From positions 1-56,486 of the forward strand of contig DAIMEJ010000018.1 of the NCBI GenBank assembly GCA_036725345.1: a stretch of DNA of 56,486 nucleotides, given 5' to 3'. The notes below the pieces were generated by a model. It was given only the letters and a program-made list of their open reading frames with translations. It was not told the origin of the DNA and ran no database searches. Positions 33,251-41,683 of this stretch are shown here, piece after piece. The DNA comes from JAPLJU01 sp036725345 (GTDB lineage Bacteria > Desulfobacterota > Syntrophia > Syntrophales > UBA2192). The first letter of the stretch is position 1; the number at the start of each line of letters is the position of its first letter. Both the position numbers and the translations under genes were made by a program.

Positions 33251-35395
33251 ATGACAAGCCTTGACGCCATTTTCTCCCCGAAGGCCGTTGCCGTCATCGG
33301 GGCCTCCACCACCCCGGGCAAGGTGGGATACGACATCTTTGCCAACATTCTGAAGGGCGGCTACCGGGGGACGCTCTATCCCGTCAACCCCGCGGCGAAG
33401 TCCATCCTGAGCATGCGGTCTTACCCCACGGTAGAGGATGTCCCCGACACCGTGGACCTTTCCATTATCGTCCTGCCCGCGGGGGCGACCCTGACGGCGG
33501 TGGAGGAGTCCATCCGGAAAGGTGTGAAGGGGATTGTCATCGTCTCTGCGGGATTCCGGGAGATCGGTGCAAAGGGCCTCGAGTTGGAAAACAGGATCGT
33601 CTCGGTCTGCCGTGAAGCCGGAGTCCGTGTGGTCGGCCCGAACTGCCTCGGTGTCATCAACCCTCTCCCCCGGGTGAGCATGAACGCGAGTTTTTCAGCC
33701 CGGATGCCCGGCCCCGGCAATATCTCCTTCATCTCCCAGAGCGGTGCTCTCTGCACGGCCGTCCTTGATTTTGCCGCGGACCGGGGTTTCGGTTTTTCCA
33801 AGTTCATCTCCATCGGCAACAAGGCCGACGTGGATGAGGTGGATCTTCTCCAGTACCTCCACGAAGATGCCGACACGGCCGTCATCATGATTTATATCGA
33901 AGAGCTTCGGAAGGGCGAGGCCTTTATCGCCATGGCCAAGGAGGTCACCTCCGGAAGCAGGCCCACGCCGGTCCTGGTCGTCAAATCCGGCAGGACGTCG
34001 GCGGGGGCGAGGGCGGCGGCCTCTCACACGGGGGCTCTCGCGGGGACCGAGGCGGTCTACGAGGCGATCTTCAAGCAATCGGGGATCATCCGGGCGGAAT
34101 CGGTCAACGAACTCTTCGATTTTGCCAACGCCTTCGCCTACAAGCAGGAAAGCCCTCTGGGGAAACTCCGGAGGAAACTCCCGGGCGGGAAACGCGTGGC
34201 CATCATCACGAATGCCGGCGGACCCGGGATACTGGCCACGGACATGACTGTCTCGGCGGACCTCGAGCTTGCCCGGTTCAGCGAGAAGACCATGGAGGAT
34301 CTGGCCCGGCATCTGCCCTCGACGGCCAGCGTCCGCAATCCCGTGGATGTCATCGGCGACGCGACACAGGACCGCTACGAAAACGCCTTATGGACGGTTA
34401 TCCGGGACGACGGGGTGGACGGGGCCCTTGTGATTCTCACGCCCCAGTCGATGACGAACGCCCTGGGCACGGCCGAGGCCATCGTCCGGGTGGCCCGGGG
34501 AACCCACAAGCCGATCATCTGCTGCTTCATGGGTGTCGTCGACGTATCGCCGGGGGTAAAGTACCTCCAGGAACACGGCTACCCTGTCTACCAGTTTCCG
34601 GAAAACGCGGCGAAGGCCATGGGGGCCCTCTATCAGTATACGGGGTGGCTCAACCGCGAAGAACTGCCGGAATGGACTTTTGCTCACGACCGGCAGCGCG
34701 CCGCCTCGATCATCGCCGATTGCCTGGCATCGGGCAAGACGCACCTCGGGGAGGTCGAAGGGAACGAAATCCTGAAATGTTACGGTTTCAGAACGCTCCC
34801 CGCAAGGCTGGCGGCCAGCGAGGAAGAGGCCGAAGTCATTGCCGGCGAGATCGGTTTCCCCGTGGCCATGAAGATTGTCTCTCCCCAAATCCTCCACAAG
34901 ACCGACGCCGGGGGAGTGGTCCTGGGACTCAAAAACGGGGAAGAAACCAAACGGACCTTCCGGGAGATTGTAAAGGGGGCCAGGAAATACAATCCCGATG
35001 CTGTCATCAGCGGCGTTCTCGTGGAGAAAATGGCCCCGCCCGGTGAGGAGGTCATCCTCGGCCTGAACCGTTACGATATCGGGCCGCTTCTGATGTTCGG
35101 ACTAGGCGGCATCTTCGTCGAGATATTCAGGGACGTGGTCTTTCGCCTTGCACCCATCGGCAGGAACGAGGCGCACCGGATGATCGGGGAAATCAGGGGA
35201 TTCGGTCTTCTCTCGGGGTTCCGGGGGAGACCCAGGGCCGATCTCGAGGTGCTCGAGCAAGCCATCGTGAGCCTTTCCGACCTGGCCGTCAATCATCCGG
35301 AAATCATCGAGATGGACATCAACCCGCTGCTGGTTCACGGCGAAGGAAAGGGCGCGACGCTCGTGGACTGCCGGATTCTGCTGAAAAAGCCCTGA
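33251..35395 (+). CDS. ADP-forming acetate/acyl-CoA ligase (alpha-beta fusion)
   Basis: This 714-residue single-chain enzyme couples acyl-CoA hydrolysis to ATP formation from ADP and phosphate. The alpha part (about 1-460) has a CoA-binding Rossmann (AVAVIGASTTPGKVGYDI), GPNCLGVINP, ISQSGALCTAVLDFA and the phospho-His region ASHTGALAGTEAVYEA. The beta part (about 490-710) is an ATP-grasp domain (LKCYGFRTLPARLA, FPVAMKIVSPQILHKTDAGG). The ATG at 33251 is preferred over the GTG one codon earlier. It lies 12 bases after the kinase-like gene. This enzyme is typical of syntrophic and fermentative anaerobes that conserve energy from acyl-CoA. Confidence 0.92.
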   Translation: MTSLDAIFSPKAVAVIGASTTPGKVGYDIFANILKGGYRGTLYPVNPAAKSILSMRSYPTVEDVPDTVDLSIIVLPAGATLTAVEESIRKGVKGIVIVSAGFREIGAKGLELENRIVSVCREAGVRVVGPNCLGVINPLPRVSMNASFSARMPGPGNISFISQSGALCTAVLDFAADRGFGFSKFISIGNKADVDEVDLLQYLHEDADTAVIMIYIEELRKGEAFIAMAKEVTSGSRPTPVLVVKSGRTSAGARAAASHTGALAGTEAVYEAIFKQSGIIRAESVNELFDFANAFAYKQESPLGKLRRKLPGGKRVAIITNAGGPGILATDMTVSADLELARFSEKTMEDLARHLPSTASVRNPVDVIGDATQDRYENALWTVIRDDGVDGALVILTPQSMTNALGTAEAIVRVARGTHKPIICCFMGVVDVSPGVKYLQEHGYPVYQFPENAAKAMGALYQYTGWLNREELPEWTFAHDRQRAASIIADCLASGKTHLGEVEGNEILKCYGFRTLPARLAASEEEAEVIAGEIGFPVAMKIVSPQILHKTDAGGVVLGLKNGEETKRTFREIVKGARKYNPDAVISGVLVEKMAPPGEEVILGLNRYDIGPLLMFGLGGIFVEIFRDVVFRLAPIGRNEAHRMIGEIRGFGLLSGFRGRPRADLEVLEQAIVSLSDLAVNHPEIIEMDINPLLVHGEGKGATLVDCRILLKKP

Positions 35396-35540
35396 CGGAC
35401 GGCTTCATCACATCTAGAGCAAGCTTCATCGCCCACCCGCGAAAACCGCGGTGCACAGCACCCGATCAGAAAGGGCGTTCCGGTTGTCGCGCCCTCATCA
35501 TCACACATCAGCCGCCGACGTTGTCTCGCCGCCGTCGTGG

Positions 35541-37238
35541 TCAGGATTCAAAAGCCTGCAGAAATTTCCGCTCCCCTTCGTCGGTGCCGACCAGGATCAG
35601 CTCGGCGCCCTGGCGGATCTCCATCTGCGGGTCGGGGTTGATCGTCATGGCGCCGTCGCTCTTGATGGCAACGATGGAGCATTCGGTCATCTCGCGGATC
35701 CTGGAGTCGGCCAGGTTCTTCCCCACGAGCAACGCCGGGACCTTGAGACGGAAAATATTGAGCCCCTCGGCCAGCATCGCCGTGTCCTCGTTTTTCAGGA
35801 AGTTGTAGATGGCGTCGGCCCCCAGGGAGGCGTAGGACATGACGAAGTCGGCGCCTGCGCGGTGCAGCGTCGAGACGTTCCGATCGAGGTTCGCGCGGCT
35901 GAGGATCTGCATGTCCGGCCGCAGGCTACGGAGATACTTGGTCAGGTAGATATTCGTGGCGTCGTCGTGTGTCGTCACAAGGGCTGCGGGGGCCTTTTCA
36001 ATCCAGGCCTTCTGAAGGGTGCGGATGTCGGCGGCGTCCCCGACGACGTAGTGTGCTTCGTCCTGCAGCCTTTTCGGGTTCTTCTCTATGACGAGATAGG
36101 GCCTCTCCCGTTCCTTGAACCGCTGGGCAATCGTGTCCCCCACCCGCCCGCTGCCGACGATGAGCACCGGATCCGTCGTCAGTTTGCATATGTGGTAAAA
36201 AGAGTAGATCTCATCATAGGCCGCCAGGTTCTTCTCGGAACCGGCCAGCAAAAGCACGCTGGTGCGCTCGATCAGACTGTCGGCCCTGGGAACCTCGAAG
36301 CGGCCCCGTTTCCAGATTCCCACGACGCTTACCCCCAGGTTCTCGCGCAACTTGCTCTCGGCCAGTGTCTTGCCGACCAGCGGGGTGCCCATAACGGGGA
36401 ATTCCGCGATGATCAGCTCGTCATGGCGGCTAATGATGTTGGCCTTGCAGTCGCCGCCCACGGTCCACGCGGCCAGGGATCGGCCCAGCATATCGTAGAT
36501 CGGGAGCACCTTGGTGCTGCCAGCCATGTCCAGAATGTCCTCGGAGTAGGGTGAATTGGCGGTGGTGAGGATGGAAACCTGTTCGCTCAGTTCCCGAACG
36601 GTGAAGGCGATGTTCGTGTTGATTTCATCGCTGTTGGTGGCCACGACCAGTGCGGCCTGCTCGACGCGCATTCTCCGGTAGGTTTCCGGGTCGTCGATAT
36701 CCCCCACGGCCACCCGGACGCCCATGTCGTAAAGATCCATGGCACGTTTGAAGTCATCGACGATGACGACATAATCGTGTTTTTGATTCTCCAGTTTTTG
36801 AATCAACGCCATGGTGACAGGGTCGAAATTGGTGATGATAACGTGGTTGCGGGTCCCGGGCGGCAGTTCCCGGGGTGTCCGCTTTCTCGACTCCGCCTCG
36901 GTCCAGGGGGCATAAAAGAACTTGATGAACATGAAGGGTAGAAGGCTCAGAAGAAAGACCATCCCGGAGAGCAACACCACGATCGAAAAAGCACGCCCCA
37001 GATCTGACTGAAAGGTGATGTCGCCGAACCCCAGGGTCGACATGACCGTGAGGGTCCAATAAAACCCGGTGAGCCACGAGTGGTCCTTTCCCTCGGCGGC
37101 CATGATGAAATGAAAGAGGATGCTGTAAATCGTCACCATGACGGCCAGGACGACCAGGAACTTGATGAGCTGGCGGACGTTGCGCTTGGTGCTCTCACGC
37201 TGGAAGAAGTAGGAGATAAGGGCTGGGTTGTACTTCAT
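35541..37238 (-). CDS. Potassium channel with two RCK/TrkA modules
   Basis: The 565-residue protein has a two-helix pore at the N-terminus: TM1 about 25-48, then a pore loop with the selectivity filter TLGFGD (usual TVGYGD), then TM2 about 85-108. Two TrkA-N/TrkA-C (RCK) units follow: HVIITNFDPVTMALIQKLEN with YVVIVDDF, and VLIVGSGRVGDTIAQRFKER with YLVIEKNP. Each is followed by a TrkA-C segment, the last ending LILVGTDEGERKFL. RCK rings gate K+ flux in response to NAD(H), nucleotides or Ca2+. It is the last gene of a minus-strand run with a DUF1523-like protein and a cyclophilin. Confidence 0.9.
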   Translation of the reverse strand: MKYNPALISYFFQRESTKRNVRQLIKFLVVLAVMVTIYSILFHFIMAAEGKDHSWLTGFYWTLTVMSTLGFGDITFQSDLGRAFSIVVLLSGMVFLLSLLPFMFIKFFYAPWTEAESRKRTPRELPPGTRNHVIITNFDPVTMALIQKLENQKHDYVVIVDDFKRAMDLYDMGVRVAVGDIDDPETYRRMRVEQAALVVATNSDEINTNIAFTVRELSEQVSILTTANSPYSEDILDMAGSTKVLPIYDMLGRSLAAWTVGGDCKANIISRHDELIIAEFPVMGTPLVGKTLAESKLRENLGVSVVGIWKRGRFEVPRADSLIERTSVLLLAGSEKNLAAYDEIYSFYHICKLTTDPVLIVGSGRVGDTIAQRFKERERPYLVIEKNPKRLQDEAHYVVGDAADIRTLQKAWIEKAPAALVTTHDDATNIYLTKYLRSLRPDMQILSRANLDRNVSTLHRAGADFVMSYASLGADAIYNFLKNEDTAMLAEGLNIFRLKVPALLVGKNLADSRIREMTECSIVAIKSDGAMTINPDPQMEIRQGAELILVGTDEGERKFLQAFES

Positions 37239-37292
37239 TGCGGTATTCCGGATGAAGAGAGGGGTTATGTGCCGTGATGCCCCGGGGTGATC

Positions 37293-37640
37293 TCACTGCC
37301 CCGGTCTTAATTCCTCGATCTTTACCACGTTTTCGTACATGGAAAAGAGCGGGATTCGCCAGCCGTATTTCCAGATCTTGACCTGTTTTCCTTTTAACCG
37401 GACGGCATCGTTCTGGACGGTTCCCGCGTCGAACTTGAACCGGTATTTCGCGTCATAGTTGACCAGGGGCCGGTACTCCGTTGCGATCATGAACTTTCCG
37501 TCGACCTCTGCCATCTGGGCATCGGTGATACGGGTCACGACCGTGTCCGAGACGAAATAGCTGAAGAGAACGGCGAGGACAAGAAAGAGGGATACGCAGA
37601 GTATGACCAGGACCCTTGTGTTCTTCAGGAATGCGGGCAT
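37293..37640 (-). CDS. DUF1523-like single-pass membrane protein
   Basis: The 115-residue protein has one N-terminal transmembrane helix (VLVILCVSLFLVLAVLFSYF) and a soluble part rich in aromatic and charged residues: ATEYRPLVNYDAKYRFKFDA, KQVKIWKYGWRIP, ENVVKIEE. The YGWRIP-SMY-NVV pattern is like DUF1523. AGAGGAGAAAG stands about 8 bases before ATG 37640; the longer frame overlaps the cyclophilin gene. The soluble part is probably periplasmic. Function unknown. Its place next to the potassium channel is suggestive only. Confidence 0.65.
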   Translation of the reverse strand: MPAFLKNTRVLVILCVSLFLVLAVLFSYFVSDTVVTRITDAQMAEVDGKFMIATEYRPLVNYDAKYRFKFDAGTVQNDAVRLKGKQVKIWKYGWRIPLFSMYENVVKIEELRPGQ

Positions 37641-37674
37641 TTGAACTTTCTCCTCTCTCGTCGTGACGATGTCC

Positions 37675-38160
37675 TCAGAATTCCTCAATCGTGAGTTTGA
37701 CCATCCTGTCCCCCTGCCGGATCGCGTTGACCACGTCCATCCCTTCGGTCACTTTCCCGAACACGGTGTGACGGCCGTCGAGGTGAGGCTGGGGCGAGTG
37801 GGTGATGAAGAACTGGCTCCCGTTCGTGTCGGGTCCCGCATTGGCCATGGAGATGACGCCTTTTTGGTGCTTGAGCGGGTTTCCCTTGACCTCGTCCTCG
37901 AAGGAATACCCGGGTCCTCCGCGCCCCGTGCCCGTGGGGTCACCCCCCTGGATGACGAAATTATCGATCACCCGGTGAAAGGTGACGCCGTCGTAGAACC
38001 CCTCCTTAGCGAGAAAAACGAAGTTGTTAACCGTCTTCGGGGCGTGTCGGGGGTAAAGCTCGAGGACGATATCCCCCTTTGTCGTCTCGACCGTCACACG
38101 GTAGGTCTTCGCTGCGTCAATCTGCATCGCGGGCGGATTACGCCACTGCTTGTTAGACAT
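37675..38160 (-). CDS. Cyclophilin-type peptidyl-prolyl isomerase
   Basis: The 161-residue cyclophilin speeds proline cis-trans isomerisation. It contains GDIVLELYPRHAPKTVNNFV, FHRVIDNFVIQGGDPTGTGR with the catalytic Arg and the F-x-x-Q core, MANAGPDTNGSQFFIT and HLDGRHTVFGKV. There is no signal peptide from ATG 38160 (AGGGGGAATAG upstream), so it is cytoplasmic (PpiB-like). A longer frame starting at 38196 lacks a ribosome-binding site. Confidence 0.93.
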   Translation of the reverse strand: MSNKQWRNPPAMQIDAAKTYRVTVETTKGDIVLELYPRHAPKTVNNFVFLAKEGFYDGVTFHRVIDNFVIQGGDPTGTGRGGPGYSFEDEVKGNPLKHQKGVISMANAGPDTNGSQFFITHSPQPHLDGRHTVFGKVTEGMDVVNAIRQGDRMVKLTIEEF

Positions 38161-38276
38161 TGATCTATTCCCCCTGTTAAGTCTGTCGAGGTCCATTTAG
38201 TCATGCCGCAAAGCGACAGGCATCAGGCTCACGGCTTCCGCTCAGCCCTTGCGTCACTCACAGCTGCGCAAAATGC

Positions 38277-39725
38277 TCACTCCCCCTCGTCGTAAGCTTC
38301 CGCTTTCGTCTTTTGGACGGTCACTCTCCCTTTCCCGGACAGACTCGGCGGCGCCGGGACGGGGACATCGACGGGTCTGATGAATTTCCGCACGATATCG
38401 TCCGTCTTCAACACGTTGAGCTTCTCGAAGAGGAAGTAGAATTTCTCCTCCAGCTCTTTCCCGATCCCTTTCAGGACATCGGGCGGGAGGTTCCACATGT
38501 CTTTCTTGAAGGGCCCGAAACCTTTCTTTCGCGTCTTGTAGATAAACTGCTCGTCGGTGTCCTTCGCGCCCTTCTCGCTGGCAAGGTCTTTCCGGATGTA
38601 GTCGTAGATCCGTTTGCGGAGGTCCCCGGGGAAGGCGGGGTGATCGTAGATCATGTTCTGAAAGGCCGTGGCGAGGTGCACTTCGGCGGTCCCCCGTTTC
38701 GGGAAGTGGTCGAAGGCTTCATCGGGCAGGGTCGAGGCCCCGTGCTGGACGGCGCCGGACATTCCGAATTCCTTCCGGGCGGCCTTCGAAAGTGTCTCCA
38801 GCGTGTCGAAGTCAAGCTTCACTTTTGCAATCGAGCCGTCCGGCAGGACCACGCCACCGTGGGACGTCCCTGTCTGGACGCTGATCTTGCTCAGGCCCTT
38901 GAGGCCCTTTCCCTTCTTTGCCAGCTCTTTTCGATAGCCCGTCATGAAACCCCGGAGCTCTTCGACGGTGCTGTTCTTTCCGCCCACTTCGCCGATTTCC
39001 CCCCCCACGGAGGTGGTGATTCCCCGGGGCTCGATTTCTCGAACCAGGGCGGTGATGTCGGCCGCGATGGCCGCGTTGTTCCTCTGCTGCTCCTCGACGG
39101 TTGCTTTGCCCAGGTCGACAACGGTGGAAGAGTCAATGTCGATGTTGTAAAACCCCGCCTGGATGCCTTCCCGCACCAGCTCCTTGACCGCATCCACTTC
39201 CCTCGCAGGATCCGCAGCGAACTTTTTGGCGCTCACCTGGAAGTGGTCGCCCTGCAGAAATATGGGACCGCGGTACCCGCTCTTGATGGCCGCCGCCGTG
39301 ACCGATACGGCATACTCCACCGGCCGCTGCTCCGTGTATCCAATCTCCGATCTTGCGATTTCGAAGATGACGGGACCGACTTTCCCCCGCAGGGCGGCCC
39401 GGAACACGGCCTGGGCCGATTCGTAGGCGAGTCCCCTCAGGTTGATCGCAGGGACGGTGAAGCCCGAAACCTCCCCCCTCCCCATGGCCTCATACAGGGC
39501 ATGGATGGACGAGGGGATGATGCCCAGCGCCGCGCCGGCGCGACGGATGATCCAGCGTGCCGCTTCCTTCACGCCTTCGTCGGGGCTGAGGACGGCTGTG
39601 TATACGAGGTCATCGATGATCGAGGCCCTGAGCCTTGCCTCGTCGAGAACACGGACGCTGTCCCCTTCGGACTGCAGAACCCCTGAAACCCCCTTTTTCA
39701 ATGCATCAACGCTGTTGTACACCAT
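38277..39725 (-). CDS. Class II fructose-bisphosphate aldolase, long form
   Basis: The 482-residue protein belongs to the class II aldolase/tagatose-bisphosphate aldolase superfamily, with zinc ligands visible in IFLQGDHFQV (Asp/His), QTGTSHGGVV and SGAVQHGASTL. NIDIDSSTVVDL matches the conserved substrate loop. It is longer than the usual 290-360 residues: about 70 extra residues at the N-terminus and a Lys-rich tail, giving the long aldolase form known from some anaerobes. AAGGGGGT lies 7 bases before ATG 39725. It stands next to FBPase, so the pair would run gluconeogenesis from triose phosphates to fructose 6-phosphate. Confidence 0.85.
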   Translation of the reverse strand: MVYNSVDALKKGVSGVLQSEGDSVRVLDEARLRASIIDDLVYTAVLSPDEGVKEAARWIIRRAGAALGIIPSSIHALYEAMGRGEVSGFTVPAINLRGLAYESAQAVFRAALRGKVGPVIFEIARSEIGYTEQRPVEYAVSVTAAAIKSGYRGPIFLQGDHFQVSAKKFAADPAREVDAVKELVREGIQAGFYNIDIDSSTVVDLGKATVEEQQRNNAAIAADITALVREIEPRGITTSVGGEIGEVGGKNSTVEELRGFMTGYRKELAKKGKGLKGLSKISVQTGTSHGGVVLPDGSIAKVKLDFDTLETLSKAARKEFGMSGAVQHGASTLPDEAFDHFPKRGTAEVHLATAFQNMIYDHPAFPGDLRKRIYDYIRKDLASEKGAKDTDEQFIYKTRKKGFGPFKKDMWNLPPDVLKGIGKELEEKFYFLFEKLNVLKTDDIVRKFIRPVDVPVPAPPSLSGKGRVTVQKTKAEAYDEGE

Positions 39726-39885
39726 GCTTATACCCCCTTGCGGTGACGGGTCCCGCACCCTGTCCCCCGGTTCGACTCTGTCATCTATATTGAAACGATG
39801 CGAACCTGTGCTTTTCCGCGATCATACACAAAGAGAGCCGGCTGGGAAATGGTCCGATGGGCAGGGCCACCACGCGTGGGCCGTC

Positions 39886-40821
39886 TTACGGCAGGTACTC
39901 CTTCACCTTCTCCACTTCGAAACGGCTCCCGATATAGATCGGCGATCGATGGTCCAGCTTTTGGGGTTTAATGGTGAGAATATCGGATTTCCCGTCCGTG
40001 GCCATGCCGCCGGCCTGCTCGACAAGAAAGGCCATGGGCTGCAGTTCGAAAATCAGGCGAAGCTTTCCCTGGGGGCTCTTCTTCAGGGCCGGATAGGTGA
40101 ACACCCCTCCTCTTTTGATGAGCACCTGGTTGATGTCCGGCACGAAGCCCCCGCTGTAACGCAGCTTGTATCCTTCCGCTTCCAGAAACTCGACGTACTT
40201 GAGGTGTTCCGGCGTCCAGTCCTTTCGCAGGCCGCCCAGTCCGTAGATGGAACCGCGTTCCTCCAGGGTGATGTTTTCTTCCGAAAGCACATATTCCCCC
40301 TCGCGGTTGAGGACGAACTCATGTGTCCCCTTGCCGGCGGAATAGACCATGGTGATCAGGGGTCCGTAGGTGATGTACATCGCAGCGACCATGGAGTCCC
40401 GGCCGGAAGCATCCAGAAGAGGGGCGTTGTGAATTCCGACGATGGTGCCGATGGAGAGATTCGTGTCGACGAGGGATGAGCCGTCGAGGGGGTCCGCCGT
40501 CACGTAGTATTTGGCTTCTGCCGTCTGAAACGTGATGACCTTGTCGGACTCTTCCGACACATACTCCCGCACGAATCCGGAGAATTCGAGCTGGTGGATG
40601 AGAATCTCGTCGGCGCTCCGGTCCAGGGCAAGCTGATCGTCACCGTGAATGTTTTTGAATCCGGCGAGCTTGCGATTTGCCTCGTGGATTTTGGCGGATA
40701 TGTATTTTCCCGTGACGGCAATCTGCCAGATGAGCCGGCGAAGATTCATTTCGATGCCGGCCATCCACATGTGGCGCCGCAGATCGACGATAAACTTGCT
40801 GTAGTCCGAAATGTTCGTCAT
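39886..40821 (-). CDS. fbp: Fructose-1,6-bisphosphatase class 1
   Basis: The 311-residue class 1 FBPase dephosphorylates fructose 1,6-bisphosphate, the committed gluconeogenic step. Motifs: ADPLDGSSLVDTNLSIGTIV (metal site D-P-x-D-G-S), the sugar-phosphate loop ending IYGLGGLRKDW, KLRYSGGFVPDINQVLIKRG, and LRLIFELQPMAFLVEQAGG. GGGAGGAAAG precedes the ATG. It is followed by the aldolase gene 160 bases downstream on the same strand. Residues for AMP regulation could not be judged. Confidence 0.93.
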   Translation of the reverse strand: MTNISDYSKFIVDLRRHMWMAGIEMNLRRLIWQIAVTGKYISAKIHEANRKLAGFKNIHGDDQLALDRSADEILIHQLEFSGFVREYVSEESDKVITFQTAEAKYYVTADPLDGSSLVDTNLSIGTIVGIHNAPLLDASGRDSMVAAMYITYGPLITMVYSAGKGTHEFVLNREGEYVLSEENITLEERGSIYGLGGLRKDWTPEHLKYVEFLEAEGYKLRYSGGFVPDINQVLIKRGGVFTYPALKKSPQGKLRLIFELQPMAFLVEQAGGMATDGKSDILTIKPQKLDHRSPIYIGSRFEVEKVKEYLP

Positions 40822-41001
40822 GCCCGATCTTTCCTCCCGCGTATTTCAAGTGCCCCATTTAAACAGGCGTTTGCCTTTTTGACAAGAAAAATTCTGGTTG
40901 CCTGCGATTCCATATTCCCCCTTGTAAAATCGGTCGGCTGGCGATAGATTAAGCCTGCAATAAATTTCTTCAAAGGGAATGAGGCTTTTCCCGTCAGGCC
41001 T

Positions 41002-41331
41002 ATGATTCGAGAGATCGTCACCTGGCCCTGCGTCGGCTGCGGATACTGCTGTGTCGCGAGGACGTGCACCTTCGGCGTGAGCAGGCACCCTGAGGCTCTG
41101 GATCGGGTCTGCCCCGAACTCCAGTGGAACGGCCGTCGCTACATCTGCAAATTGATGCAGATAGAGGGGCGGACGGGCTCTTTTTACCGGATGGAGCTGC
41201 GCTGCGGAAACGGCTGCGTCTCGCAGAATCCATGGCGAAGGGATGTCCGGGAGAGAACACCCGATGAAATCGCCGCGGTCGAAAAGAAGTCGACGCTTCG
41301 GAAAGGTGGATTCAGGGGTCTTAGTCTTTGA
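41002..41331 (+). CDS. Small Cys-rich protein (YkgJ-like)
   Basis: The 109-residue protein has an N-terminal CVGCGYCCVARTC cluster, with further Cys in RVCPEL, YICKLM and RCGNGC. The C-x-x-C-x-x-CC pattern is that of YkgJ/UPF0153-type proteins that bind zinc or an Fe-S cluster. There is no signal peptide. Its C-terminal end overlaps the convergent zinc-ribbon gene by 11 bases. Function unknown. Confidence 0.65.
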   Translation: MIREIVTWPCVGCGYCCVARTCTFGVSRHPEALDRVCPELQWNGRRYICKLMQIEGRTGSFYRMELRCGNGCVSQNPWRRDVRERTPDEIAAVEKKSTLRKGGFRGLSL

Positions 41332-41539
41332 AGGCGGCGTTGGGGTTGACGGCGGGGTCGTGTGCGCAGTCGTAACAGTAGTAAGCAGGCCATACGCACC
41401 CGCAGCCGGAGCCGATCAGTTCAAAGACCGCGCAGGACTCGCAGAGAACCGCCTCGCAGCCTAGGCATCTCGCGAATATTTTCGGGTTTCCACATTTTGC
41501 GCAGACACGTTCTTTTGCAGAGGGCTTTTTATTTTTCAT
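41321..41539 (-). CDS. Small zinc-ribbon protein
   Basis: The 72-residue protein has CAKCGNPKIFARCLGCEAVL then CESC and a later GCGC and CYDC, six to eight cysteines in C-x2-C pairs, a double zinc ribbon. The ATG at 41539 starts the Lys-rich MKNKKPSAKERV; no clear ribosome-binding site is seen. An upstream in-frame ATG at 41635 would add a poorly conserved-looking segment. It is convergent with the YkgJ-like gene. Function unknown. Confidence 0.55.
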   Translation of the reverse strand: MKNKKPSAKERVCAKCGNPKIFARCLGCEAVLCESCAVFELIGSGCGCVWPAYYCYDCAHDPAVNPNAAFKD

Positions 41540-41683
41540 ATTGCTATTTTGACGCAACGGGCCGGATTTGGCCAGAAAAATTTCAACCGGTGTTCCGGTG
41601 GATTCGAGCACGGCCCTTGCAGGGAAAGGCATCACCCCGGGTACCGGGGGATCTGACCGCCGGCGACGAGGAGGATCTTAAAC

